64,000 nucleotides of DNA from an uncultured Shimia sp. Lineage in GTDB: Bacteria; Pseudomonadota; Alphaproteobacteria; Rhodobacterales; Rhodobacteraceae. Below the pieces are notes generated by a model. That model did not search any database and had not been told where the DNA came from. It saw only the letters and a list, made by a program, of their open reading frames with translations. Below, piece by piece: positions 53,657 through 62,946 of the stretch; position 1 is the first letter of the stretch, and each line of letters begins with the position of its first letter. The stretch covers positions 1 through 64,000 of the forward strand of contig NZ_CANLRL010000002.1 of NCBI RefSeq assembly GCF_947493595.1, in the 5' to 3' direction. A program made the position numbers and the translations under genes.

Positions 53657-54724
53657 ATGAACCCGCTCACCCACGCGTCTCACCTGTTTGGCCCGCTGTT
53701 CTCGGATCCAGAGAGCGAGACGCTTTGGGACACCGCGCGGTTTATCGACGGGTTTATCCAGTTTGAGCGGGCTTTGGCCAAAGCACTCGCTGAGGCTGGT
53801 GTGGTCGACCACACAATCGTGGCGGAGGCGGTGGAAGACATCAATAGCTTCCAACCGGACCTCGCGAGGATCGCCGAAAGCGTAGTCCAGGACGGCCTGC
53901 CCGTGCCGGAGTTTGTGCGCCAACTCAAAGCCCACACGCGACCTTCCGCGCTCCCAGCCATCCACACCGGTGCCACCAGTCAGGACCTGATCGACACGGC
54001 GGTCTCGCTGATCCTGCGCGACGCAAATGCGCGGTTTGAGGCGCAGATCGCAGGCCTGCTGACAGCGCTCGACGCGCTCACGGACACATGGGGCAACGCC
54101 ACCATGATGGGCCGCACCCGCATGCAGGCCGCTTTGCCTATCTCGGTGTCAGACCGCATTGCCACTTGGCGCAGCCCGCTTGCGCGTCACAAAACCCGCC
54201 TAAAAACGCTGCGCCCGCAAGTCGAAACCCTTCAATTTGGCGGCCCGGTTGGCAATCGCGCCAGCCTTGCACCACACGGCGATGCCGTCGCCGCTTCGCT
54301 GGCCAAAAATCTCACCCTCTCCAATCCGGACCGCGCCTGGCACGCCACGCGTGAGAGGCTGACCGACTACGTCAATTGGCTCTCAATGGTCACCGGCAGC
54401 TTGGGCAAGATGGGGCAGGACTTGGCTCTGATGGCACAACAAGGCGTGGACGAGGTGAAGTTCTGCGGCGGCGGCACCAGCTCTGCCATGCCGCACAAAC
54501 AGAACCCGGTGCGGGCCGAGTTGCTGGTCACCTTGGCGCGCTACAACGCCACACAACTTCCCGCCATGCACCACGCCCTAGTCCACGAACAGGAACGCTC
54601 CGGTAGCGCGTGGTCACTGGAATGGATGGTCTTGCCCGCAATGGTCACCACCACCGCCACAGCCTTGCGTCACGCCGACAATCTTATCCAAAGCATTGAG
54701 AGTATGGGGTTATCTGCACCTTAA
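53657..54724 (+). CDS. pcaB: 3-Carboxy-cis,cis-muconate cycloisomerase
   Basis: Cyclises the PcaGH product to gamma-carboxymuconolactone. A fumarase/aspartase-fold enzyme with HTGATSQDLIDTA and the signature GGGTSSAMPHKQNP (about 272-285). At 355 residues it is about 90 shorter at the C-terminus than the Pseudomonas enzyme (about 450), a form that occurs in this bacterial group as I recall it. Last gene of the operon, 12 bases after BKACE. The gene order places it after the enzymes it feeds. Confidence 0.93.
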   Translation: MNPLTHASHLFGPLFSDPESETLWDTARFIDGFIQFERALAKALAEAGVVDHTIVAEAVEDINSFQPDLARIAESVVQDGLPVPEFVRQLKAHTRPSALPAIHTGATSQDLIDTAVSLILRDANARFEAQIAGLLTALDALTDTWGNATMMGRTRMQAALPISVSDRIATWRSPLARHKTRLKTLRPQVETLQFGGPVGNRASLAPHGDAVAASLAKNLTLSNPDRAWHATRERLTDYVNWLSMVTGSLGKMGQDLALMAQQGVDEVKFCGGGTSSAMPHKQNPVRAELLVTLARYNATQLPAMHHALVHEQERSGSAWSLEWMVLPAMVTTTATALRHADNLIQSIESMGLSAP

Positions 54725-54736
54725 GACATTGAAGTC

Positions 54737-55330
54737 TCAAAACTCAAACGTCAGCTGCAGGTGTTTGATCTTACCGGTGATGTCTTCGATGGGGCATTTC
54801 AACCGTTCCTCAGCCAACAGCACAACTTCAGCTGCCGCCCGCGCATCTTCGCCTGCGTCGTGGTGATGGAACTCCAGTCCCAGCGCCTTTTTTAAATGGC
54901 CAAGCCCATGTCCACCATTGCCGCGAAACTCCGGCCAGGCTTTGCGCGCGATTTTTACACTGTCCGCCCATTCCATCTTTGGCCCATTGAGCCCCGCCGC
55001 GCGACAGGCCGCCGTGATGGCTTTCTGATCAAAACTGCTGTGTTGCACCATCAAATTGCGTGACAATAGTGGCAACATCTTTGGCCACGCATGCGCAAAC
55101 GTGGGCGCTTCCCGCACCGTACGTGCATCAATGCCAGTCAGCTCGGTGTTGAACGACGCAAAGTCCTGATCCGGGTTGATGTAGGTGGAAAAGGTCTCAA
55201 TCCCGCCATCGCGACGTACGCAAGCCAGACCAATCTGACTAATCGAAGCCGCATCACGGTTGGCAGTCTCCACATCCAGCGCAATGAAACGGAACAGACC
55301 ATCCGGCAAAGGCGCATCAGGCAGGAACAC
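54737..55330 (-). CDS. DnaQ-like 3'-5' exonuclease
   Basis: DEDDh exonuclease domain of 197 residues: FIALDVETANRD (ExoI Asp-Glu), VQHSSFDQKAI (ExoII Asp), and HHHDAGEDARAAAEVVL (ExoIII His-Asp). It could proofread or trim DNA or RNA ends; it is too short to tell from polymerase III epsilon or RNase T relatives. The start at 55330 is a GTG with GGAGG upstream. Convergent with pcaB. Confidence 0.85.
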   Translation of the reverse strand: MFLPDAPLPDGLFRFIALDVETANRDAASISQIGLACVRRDGGIETFSTYINPDQDFASFNTELTGIDARTVREAPTFAHAWPKMLPLLSRNLMVQHSSFDQKAITAACRAAGLNGPKMEWADSVKIARKAWPEFRGNGGHGLGHLKKALGLEFHHHDAGEDARAAAEVVLLAEERLKCPIEDITGKIKHLQLTFEF

Positions 55331-55443
55331 AGCGTGCCTCCTGTCTCTGCTTTGCTTTCACTGTCAAACCGTTGCGCAACATATCTTTGTCTTGTGCCTA
55401 TGCCCACTTGCGGGCCGGGACCGCCCCTATGCCAGCTTAGCGC

Positions 55444-55476
55444 AAAAAACAAAAGGCCGCCCAAACAGGGCGGCCT
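55444..55476 (-). terminator. Terminator of the RND efflux operon
   Basis: On the minus strand, stem AGGCCGCCC / GGGCGGCCT with a five-base loop is followed by TTTTGTTTTTT, 24 bases after the permease stop. Confidence 0.9.
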
Positions 55477-55499
55477 CTCAATTGTGGTGATGTGACGTG

Positions 55500-58400
55500 T
55501 TAGGCGGGCACCGCCGCAGCCGCCGCTTTCTTCTCCCGCCGTTCTTCTTTGCCAAAGAACACCAGGTAGAACACCGGCGCGGCGATCAGAGTCAGCACGG
55601 TGGCAAAGGCCAAACCGCCCATGATGGTGATCGCCATCGACACAAAGAACGCATCGGTCAAAAGTGGTGCCATGCCAAGGATGGTTGTGACCGCCGCCAG
55701 CATCACAGGCCGCAGACGCGACACGCTGGCTTTCACAATCGCCTCCCGCATCGGCAGGCCTTCCTCGCGCACAAAGTCGATCTCTTCGACCAGCACAATG
55801 CCGTTTTTGATCAACATGCCCGACAGGCTCAGCAGGCCGAGCAAGGCGGTGAAGGTAAACGGCATATCCGTGCCCAGAAGGCCAATCACCACACCGTTCA
55901 CCGACATTGGCACCAACAGCCAGATGATGATCGGTTGGCGGATGGCGTTGAACAACAGAACCGAAATCAGCACCATGATGAGCAAGCTCATAGGCAACTG
56001 TTTTCCAAGGCTTTCCTGTGCCTCCGAGCTGTTCTCCAACTCACCGCCCCATTCCATCTTGTAGCCAACCGGAATGTGCATGCCCTCAATCGCCGCCGTG
56101 ACCTCCGTCTGCACCTGCGCGGCTGTCAGGCCAGAGCGGATATCCGCGCCAACTGTGATGGTCGCCACGCGGTCGCGGCGGTGCAGAAGCGTGTTTTGCG
56201 TCTCATGCACAAAGCCATCGACCATCTGCTCCACCGGCACAAAGCTGTTGGAGGTTGTGGAATAGACCACCTGATCAACCAGCCCAAAGGCCCCGTCTGG
56301 CTGACGCCGCAGAATGATCGGAATCAACCGCTCGTTTTCGCGGAACTGACCTGTTGTCAGACCGTCTGTTGAAAACTGGAACATATCGGCGATGTCTTCG
56401 CGATCCACACCAGCGGTCTGTGCCCGCTCGGTGGCGTAGATTGGCTTAATCACCAATTCCTGTTCCCGCCAGTTGGTGCGCACGCTGGTGATGTTGTCGG
56501 TGGTTTCGGTCAAAACCTGCGCCGCCTGTGTCGCCAATTGGCGCAACACCACCGGATCACTGCCAGAGAATCGCACCTGAATCGGATCCCCCCCACCGGG
56601 GCCAAAGACCAGACGTTTGGTGCGGAACTCGCCTTCAGGCAGGGCACCCGCGCCAAAGGTCTCTAGGTCCTTTTGCAGCGGTGGAATGGCCTCCAAGTTC
56701 TCTGCCCGCACAATGATATGGCCATAGCTCGGGTTTGCCTTCTCAGACTCATAGGTCAGCATAAACCGCGTCGCGCCCTGCCCGACAAAAGTGGCGTAGC
56801 TCACCACATCGTCGCGCTCATCAAGCCAGTCTTCAAGCAGCTCCATCTGCGCTGACGTGGTTGCAATTGGCGTGCCCTGCGGCAGCTTATAGTGCACAAA
56901 AAACAGCGGCGTGTTGCTGTCCGGGAAGAACTGCTGCTTCATCAGGCCAAAACCCGCATAGCACACCGCCGTCACGGCGATCAGACCAACAATCACCAAC
57001 CACCGCATCTTTAGCGCCAGCCGCAGACTTGCCCCATACATGCGGAAAATCAGCCCGCCATAGGCATCACTTTCACCGCCTGTGCCTTGCTTAAACAGGT
57101 AGTGACCCAGCATCGGAGTCACGGTCAGTGCCAGCACCCAGCTTAGCAAAAGCGAAATGCCAATCACCGCAAACAGCGAGAACAGGAATTCCCCTGTTGC
57201 ATCGGGGCTCAGGCCAATGCCAGCAAATGCCATGATGCCAATAATCGTCGCACCAAGCAGCGGAATCTGGGTTTTGCCGGACGCTTCATCCGCGGCTTCG
57301 CGGCTGTTTTTGCCCTGCAACATGGAGATCTGCATACCCTCAGCAACCACAATCGCGTTGTCCACCAACATGCCCATCGCAATGATCAGCGCGCCCAGCG
57401 AAATCCGTTCCATCTCGATCGAGAAGAACCCCATGAACAGGAAGGTTCCCACAACCGTCAGGAACAGGGTCACCCCCACCACCACGGCCGCACGCCAGCC
57501 CATGAAGATCGCCAGCACCGCCACAACAATGGCCACCGACATGGCGAGGTTTACAAGGAAGTCGTTGGAGGCTTTCTCCACCACCACGTGCTGTTGATAG
57601 ATCGGATGCAGTTCCACACCGGCAGGAATATCCCCCGCCATCTGCGCCAGCTTTTCGTCCACGCGTTTGCCAACCACCACAATGTTTTCCGTGGCAATGC
57701 CCGCCACGCCCAAGGTGAAGGCCTCTTCGCCGTTGTAGCGAATGATCTGACGCGGATTGTCGACCCGGTCGCGGAACACGCGGCTGGTGTCCACAAGGTT
57801 CACAACCTTGCCGTCTTGCCCCAATGACAGACCGGCAATCTCAGACACTGTGTCTGAGCCATCTGGCCGCATGATGCGTGTGCGCGCGGCACCTGTGGTC
57901 ACCGTCCCGGCGGCATTCACCGCATCAGCATTGGCAATGGCGCCCGCAATGGCGTTGAGCGAAATGTTCTGGTTGACCGACAACGCCAGGTCCGGCTCTA
58001 CAAAAATCGCCTCTTCTGGCAGACCCTGAATGTCCACATCTGCCACACCATCCACGGTGAGTAACTCGCGTCGCAAGAAGGTCGCCAGCTCGTGCTTTTC
58101 CGCATCCGAAAATCCCTCGGCGGTCACGCCGAGGAAAATGCCAAACACATCACCAAAGCTGTCATTCACCAAAGGTGTTTGGACTCCATTGGGCAAATGC
58201 CGTCCGGCATCCGCCACCTTGGCCCGCAGACGTGTCCAAACCTCCGGTAGCTCGGTGCCGTCATAAGTCGATTTGATGTGTACATCGATCTGCGACACAC
58301 CGGGCTGGTTGATCGAGGTGATGTAATCCACCTCTTCCATTTTCTGGATGGCGGATTCCAAAGGTTCAGACACCTCGACCGCCACCTGCTCCGATGTGGC

Positions 58401-58565
58401 CCCGGGGTATTGGGTAACCACAACCGCCTGTTTGATGGTGAAGGCCGGATCCTCCAGCCGCCCCAAGTTCAGAAAACTAATGCCGCCGCCTATCAGGAAG
58501 ATCAGCATGATCATCCATGTATAGATCGGTCGATCAATGGATCCGCGTGCAATATTGACCATCAC
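55500..58565 (-). CDS. RND-family multidrug efflux permease (HAE1/AcrB type)
   Basis: An inner-membrane proton-driven exporter of 1021 residues with the twelve-helix, two large periplasmic loop plan. GALIIAMGMLVDNAIVVAEG carries the helix-4 Asp and LSLSGMLIKNGIVLVEEID the second-half counterpart. The second Asp of the classical DD pair is Asn, as in several subgroups. It partners the adaptor gene 9 bases upstream. No outer-membrane TolC gene is near. Substrates cannot be told; a MarR regulator heads the operon. Confidence 0.93.
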   Translation of the reverse strand: MMVNIARGSIDRPIYTWMIMLIFLIGGGISFLNLGRLEDPAFTIKQAVVVTQYPGATSEQVAVEVSEPLESAIQKMEEVDYITSINQPGVSQIDVHIKSTYDGTELPEVWTRLRAKVADAGRHLPNGVQTPLVNDSFGDVFGIFLGVTAEGFSDAEKHELATFLRRELLTVDGVADVDIQGLPEEAIFVEPDLALSVNQNISLNAIAGAIANADAVNAAGTVTTGAARTRIMRPDGSDTVSEIAGLSLGQDGKVVNLVDTSRVFRDRVDNPRQIIRYNGEEAFTLGVAGIATENIVVVGKRVDEKLAQMAGDIPAGVELHPIYQQHVVVEKASNDFLVNLAMSVAIVVAVLAIFMGWRAAVVVGVTLFLTVVGTFLFMGFFSIEMERISLGALIIAMGMLVDNAIVVAEGMQISMLQGKNSREAADEASGKTQIPLLGATIIGIMAFAGIGLSPDATGEFLFSLFAVIGISLLLSWVLALTVTPMLGHYLFKQGTGGESDAYGGLIFRMYGASLRLALKMRWLVIVGLIAVTAVCYAGFGLMKQQFFPDSNTPLFFVHYKLPQGTPIATTSAQMELLEDWLDERDDVVSYATFVGQGATRFMLTYESEKANPSYGHIIVRAENLEAIPPLQKDLETFGAGALPEGEFRTKRLVFGPGGGDPIQVRFSGSDPVVLRQLATQAAQVLTETTDNITSVRTNWREQELVIKPIYATERAQTAGVDREDIADMFQFSTDGLTTGQFRENERLIPIILRRQPDGAFGLVDQVVYSTTSNSFVPVEQMVDGFVHETQNTLLHRRDRVATITVGADIRSGLTAAQVQTEVTAAIEGMHIPVGYKMEWGGELENSSEAQESLGKQLPMSLLIMVLISVLLFNAIRQPIIIWLLVPMSVNGVVIGLLGTDMPFTFTALLGLLSLSGMLIKNGIVLVEEIDFVREEGLPMREAIVKASVSRLRPVMLAAVTTILGMAPLLTDAFFVSMAITIMGGLAFATVLTLIAAPVFYLVFFGKEERREKKAAAAAVPA

Positions 58566-58573
58566 CCGCGCCC

Positions 58574-59626
58574 TCAGTTGCCAAAGCCGACAAAGCGGCG
58601 CACTGCTTGGCCGTTGGTCAAGGCGCCGCCACCGGTGAGCACAATCTCGTCGCCGTCACTCAGCCCCGCATTGATTTGCACCATACCTGCCGTGGCAGGT
58701 TCACTTTGCACCGCCACCCAAGTCACTTTGCCTTCGTCGCCACCTTTTGGGTCAAACCGCATCACGCCGGTTGCGCCGCTGTCATCCACAACAATGGCTG
58801 TAGGGGGCACGATAATGCCGGTGGATGGCTCTGCTGCGGTCACAGTCACCGTCACCGACGACCCTGGCAGGATCACCTTGCCCTCCGGCGGCGTCATGCC
58901 AAAGGTGATGCGGAAGGTCTGCCCAACACTGCTGGTCTCCGCGTCAAACTCACGAATTTGCAGATCAAACTCTTCGTCATTACCGGGAAAGCGCGCCTTG
59001 ATCGTCACGTTCTGCTCGTTGCCTGCCCGCTGGAACAGGATCTCCGGCACATCCACTTCAATGCGCAATTCGCTTAGATCGTGAATACGCACCACCGGGC
59101 TACCAGCGCTCACAGTGGTGAACAGTTCCACATTGCGGCTAGACACCAAGGCATCAAACGGCGCTTTCAACGTCGCATGGCGCAGCGACCATTCCGCATT
59201 TTTCACCGCGATCTGCGCCAATGACGCCTGCGTTTCTGCATCGTCCAACGTCACCTGACTCACGGTGTTGCCGCGCAGTTTGTTGAGGCGTTCTACCGTG
59301 CGATCTGCTTGTTCTTTCTGCAAAATCGCCTGATTGAGTTGCAGTTCAAAGATCTCCAGATCCAGCCGCGCAATCACGTCCCCTTCGCCGATGTTCAGAC
59401 CTTCGGTCACCGGAAAATCCACAATCTGACCGCCCACCTGAAACGCCAGATCCACCGATTGGCGCGCTTTCACTTGACCAAAAAACTGCCGTTCAAACGG
59501 CACCGGCGCTTCGCTCACCACCATGAGTTTCACCGGTTTCAACACATCCTGAGCAAGCGTCGCCGCGGCGCCTGTCATAGAGAGCAGCGCCACCGTGGCG
59601 CATAGTTTTCCAAACTGTTTCAGCAT
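58574..59626 (-). CDS. RND efflux periplasmic adaptor subunit
   Basis: A membrane-fusion protein of 350 residues. Signal sequence (KLCATVALLSMTGAAATLA), barrel-sandwich hybrid around 45-200 (VNVGEGDVIARLD-like GLNIGEGDVIARLDLEI), an alpha-hairpin coiled coil (QLNQAILQKEQADRTVERLNK within 110-150), and the beta-barrel and proximal domains. It overlaps the marR stop by seven bases, so it is translationally coupled. Confidence 0.92.
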   Translation of the reverse strand: MLKQFGKLCATVALLSMTGAAATLAQDVLKPVKLMVVSEAPVPFERQFFGQVKARQSVDLAFQVGGQIVDFPVTEGLNIGEGDVIARLDLEIFELQLNQAILQKEQADRTVERLNKLRGNTVSQVTLDDAETQASLAQIAVKNAEWSLRHATLKAPFDALVSSRNVELFTTVSAGSPVVRIHDLSELRIEVDVPEILFQRAGNEQNVTIKARFPGNDEEFDLQIREFDAETSSVGQTFRITFGMTPPEGKVILPGSSVTVTVTAAEPSTGIIVPPTAIVVDDSGATGVMRFDPKGGDEGKVTWVAVQSEPATAGMVQINAGLSDGDEIVLTGGGALTNGQAVRRFVGFGN

Positions 59627-60090
59627 TCTTTTTCCTCCAAACGCCCAGCCGCAACGGCACCGGGCATGGCTTTCACGGCCAACTTGGCAAATTGGGAGAT
59701 TTCTTCGACACTCATACCGGATATTTCACGGAACCTCAGTTTCACCCCGTCCATCAAACAGGCCCGCGCCTCCACGCCACGGGGGGTCAGCTCCAACACC
59801 AGCGCCCGCCGGTCTTTGGGATCGCGGGTGCGCTGAACCAGACCACGCGTTTCCAGCGCGTCCGCCACGGGCGTGATTGCGGACGGAATACAAAAGGTAT
59901 CTTCCGCCAACACCCCCATGCGCTTGGGTCGATCCATAAACACCAGTATCCGCCGCTCCATTTTAGACAGAGGTGGATCAAGATTGATGTCCTCAAGCTC
60001 TGCCTCAATCTGGTTGAACAGAGCAAAGACACCAATGATCGCCAAAAATTCATCCGGCAGATCGGTGTTGGAGAATAAGTCGTCGGGCAC
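59620..60090 (-). CDS. MarR-family regulator of the efflux operon
   Basis: A 156-residue winged-helix regulator. Recognition region CIPSAITPVADALETRGLVQ and wing RDPKDRRALVLELTPRG, flanked by dimerisation helices. It heads marR-adaptor-permease, so it probably represses its own operon and is released by a ligand that the pump exports. A single cysteine near residue 77 and the terminal cysteine could sense oxidation; speculative. Confidence 0.9.
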   Translation of the reverse strand: MPDDLFSNTDLPDEFLAIIGVFALFNQIEAELEDINLDPPLSKMERRILVFMDRPKRMGVLAEDTFCIPSAITPVADALETRGLVQRTRDPKDRRALVLELTPRGVEARACLMDGVKLRFREISGMSVEEISQFAKLAVKAMPGAVAAGRLEEKEC

Positions 60091-60360
60091 GCGCGAATCC
60101 CTGAGTTACTTCAGTTTATGAAATATCCAAATACAGAAGCTTTGTGAACAAACAAGGGGCGCTGACACAAATAACCGACAAGTCACTTACATCAATTCAC
60201 CTTGTTTCTCAGGAACCTGCCGGCTTTGCCAAGACACAGCGATCACAGAAAAATCGCAAAAATTTTATTAGAAGTCAGAGCGTTACGCAGCCATCCGAGT
60301 GATTAAATTAACACTGTCACGCTATCTCTACCCCACGAAAGATTAAGTGGTGCGTGAACT
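60091..60360. other. Divergent regulatory region between marR and hybrid kinase
   Basis: 270 bases without a gene. Inverted copies of AACAAGG (about 60147) and CCTTGTT (about 60202) are the only repeats noticed. It should contain the promoters of both divergent units. Confidence 0.4.
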
Positions 60361-62637
60361 ATGGTGGCAGACCCGGGACAACAATTGCGGCACACAGCAA
60401 AGGTGGCGGCACGTCAGCGCAGCCTGTTGGCCCAGTATGCCTCCGAACGTGTGCGCGCCTTTAAACAACGGGCCGTGATCTATTGCCTGGGCGCACTCAT
60501 GGTGATTTTGGCCACCGGCCCGGTATTTGGCAGCTGTGCAACCGCCATGCTGATTTTTGGCGAAGCTGTCGATATGTGGGTGTTGCGCCGAATTCCCGCG
60601 CGCTTACGCGCTGGGGAAAGCCAGATTCTTTTGACGCGCGCGGCCATAACAAGCGGCGCATTCCAGTCCATCTGCATGTTCCTTGCCACGACACTTTATG
60701 TCGTGGTTGTCGGCAAAGACGCCTCCATTATGGGCGTCGCCGGTGTGCTTGGCATGGGCATTGTCAACGGCGCCTTGATCCTGCCAACCATCCCCAAGCT
60801 CGCCATCTTCAAAATGGGCCTGTTTGTGTTCACGCCGCTATTCCTTCTTGTGCTTCAAGCCATCCGTTTTGGTGGCGAAATGGCCATGCCGCATCTCAAT
60901 GTGCCCGAGTTGATGGTGGTCATCAGCATGGGCTACATGTGCTTTTCCTTTGTCAAATCCGGCGTCGACAATTTCCGCAAAACAGAAGCCCTGCAAAACA
61001 GCCAGGAAAGCCTGACCGCCGCCAATGACGCCTTGAGCAAGCACCGCAATGAATTGCAGCGTTTGTCTATGGTGGCCCGCAAAACCAATGATGCGGTGAT
61101 CCTCTCCAATCCGAAACACGAAATCGAATGGGTCAACGAGGCGTTCACCACCCTGACCGGCATCCCCGCCAAAGACATCATTGGCAAACCCACCAGCCTG
61201 CTTGCGCAGCTCACAAATGCGGACACCGATATCGCGCAGAAAGTCGCCAAAGCCATACGCGGTGACAACGATGCCAAAATCGAAGTGCGTCACAAAATTG
61301 CAGACGGGCGTGAGCGGTGGGGTGAAATGCAGATGCTGTCTGTCAAAAACGCCGATGACGCGGTCGATTTTTACGTGACCATTGCGCGTGACATCACCGC
61401 CACCAAGGAGCATGCCATGAGCATGCGCAAGGCCCGCAAGGCCGCCGAAGATGCAGCCCGGACAAAGACCGACTTCCTCGCCAACATGAGCCACGAAATT
61501 CGCACCCCGATGACCGGCATCATCGGCATGGCAGATCTGCTGTCGGAAACCGAACAATCCCCGGAACAGGCGGACTATACACAGACCATTATTGGCTCCT
61601 CCCGCAGCCTGCTGACCATCATCAACGATATTTTGGACCTGTCCAAACTGGACGCAGGCAAGCTGCAGATCACCAACAACACCTTTGATACGCGCACCTG
61701 TTTTGAAGAAACCCTGCGGCTGTTGGAACCCAGTGCTTACAACAAGGGCCTTGGATTAAATCTGACCGTTGCAGAAGATGTGCCGAAACATTTGTTTGCC
61801 GACGATGTCCGTGTCCGCCAAATCGCAACCAATATCATTGGCAACGCCACCAAATTCACCGAATTTGGCAAGATCGACGTCAAGGTCTGGATGGACGGTG
61901 TCGAGGCCACGGACTCGATGACCCCGATGACCTTGAACTTTTCGGTGGAAGACACCGGTATTGGTATCCCCGAAGACAAGCTGAGCGCGATATTTGAGGA
62001 ATTTACACAAGCCGAAACCTCAACCACGCGTCGATTTGGCGGCACGGGTCTGGGCCTCAGCATTTGCCGCATCCTGACCGAACGCATGGGCGGGGAAATC
62101 TCCGTGACCTCTGTATACGGACAGGGATCGCGCTTCCTTGTCAGCTTGCCGGTGGAGCTGCCACCGCACGGCGCATTGCCAGATGACGTCAAGACGCCAT
62201 TGGCGACAGACTATGACGCAATTGATTTGACCGGTCTCAACGTCTTGGTCGCGGAAGACAACAAAACCAACCGCGTGTTGATAGCAAAGTTGTTGGAAAA
62301 ACTGCCGATCACCCTGCGCTTTGCCGAGGACGGGTTTGAGGCGGTGGACGCCACGCTGGAAACACCGCCAGATCTGATCTTTATGGATATGTCGATGCCC
62401 AAGATGAGCGGCATTGAGGCCACCGAAGCCATCCGTGCCAGCGACGTGATCCAACCACATATTGTGGCGCTCACCGCCAATGCTTTTGAAAATGAAAAAC
62501 GCGCCTGTCTGGCTGCGGGCATGGATGATTTCCTCACCAAACCAATCCGCCGTGCGGATTTGGTCACGTGCCTGCAGCGCCACGTGGCACGCCAAAATGC
62601 GCCAACTTCTGCGGTGCAGACCGCACTCCAAGCTTAG
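60361..62637 (+). CDS. Membrane hybrid sensor histidine kinase with PAS and receiver domains
   Basis: 758 residues. N-terminal membrane region with about five or six helices (40-200), coiled coil (205-235), PAS domain (236-345), HisKA with FLANMSHEIRTPM (His378), ATPase domain with NIIGNATKF, DTGIGIPED and GGTGLGLSICR, then a receiver domain (625-740) with Asp676 in IFMDMSMPK and Lys in FLTKPI. No response regulator adjoins, so it may relay to an unlinked phosphotransfer protein. The signal is unknown. The ATG 60361 lacks a strong ribosome site. Confidence 0.92.
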   Translation: MVADPGQQLRHTAKVAARQRSLLAQYASERVRAFKQRAVIYCLGALMVILATGPVFGSCATAMLIFGEAVDMWVLRRIPARLRAGESQILLTRAAITSGAFQSICMFLATTLYVVVVGKDASIMGVAGVLGMGIVNGALILPTIPKLAIFKMGLFVFTPLFLLVLQAIRFGGEMAMPHLNVPELMVVISMGYMCFSFVKSGVDNFRKTEALQNSQESLTAANDALSKHRNELQRLSMVARKTNDAVILSNPKHEIEWVNEAFTTLTGIPAKDIIGKPTSLLAQLTNADTDIAQKVAKAIRGDNDAKIEVRHKIADGRERWGEMQMLSVKNADDAVDFYVTIARDITATKEHAMSMRKARKAAEDAARTKTDFLANMSHEIRTPMTGIIGMADLLSETEQSPEQADYTQTIIGSSRSLLTIINDILDLSKLDAGKLQITNNTFDTRTCFEETLRLLEPSAYNKGLGLNLTVAEDVPKHLFADDVRVRQIATNIIGNATKFTEFGKIDVKVWMDGVEATDSMTPMTLNFSVEDTGIGIPEDKLSAIFEEFTQAETSTTRRFGGTGLGLSICRILTERMGGEISVTSVYGQGSRFLVSLPVELPPHGALPDDVKTPLATDYDAIDLTGLNVLVAEDNKTNRVLIAKLLEKLPITLRFAEDGFEAVDATLETPPDLIFMDMSMPKMSGIEATEAIRASDVIQPHIVALTANAFENEKRACLAAGMDDFLTKPIRRADLVTCLQRHVARQNAPTSAVQTALQA

Positions 62638-62946
62638 CGCAACACGCTCACTTTGACTTACACACAACACCGCTGAAGCGCAGCCAATGGGCTGCGCGCG
62701 GGCCTCGCGCCATTCCTAGAGCTCCCACTCCAAGCGCGCCTTCAGGGCACTGAGAGCCTTGCACCTGATGTGGAAATACCCCTCCTCAGCGCCCGCCGTA
62801 CACAAACACCGCACCTTATTTCTTGCATCTGCTGCGCCCCATCCGGTTGCTATGCGACGGTGCCGTGCTCCTCCCAAAGATCGCCAAACAGCAAAAAGGC
62901 GGCATGCCCTAACATACCGCCTCTCGCGCCTGTCTGTTTAACGGGC
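62638..62946. other. Intergenic region, no gene seen
   Basis: About 310 bases between the hybrid kinase and flgI. Apart from the terminator near its right end, nothing coding or repetitive was recognised. Confidence 0.5.
62893..62922 (-). terminator. Intrinsic terminator after flgI
   Basis: On the minus strand, stem AGGCGGTATG / CATGCCGCCT (one G-T pair) with a six-base loop and a following TTTTTGC tail. Confidence 0.8.

Noticed and set aside
62638..62946. Possible small gene or RNA before flgI
   Set aside because: Only the flgI terminator hairpin is clear; short frames have no motifs or ribosome sites.
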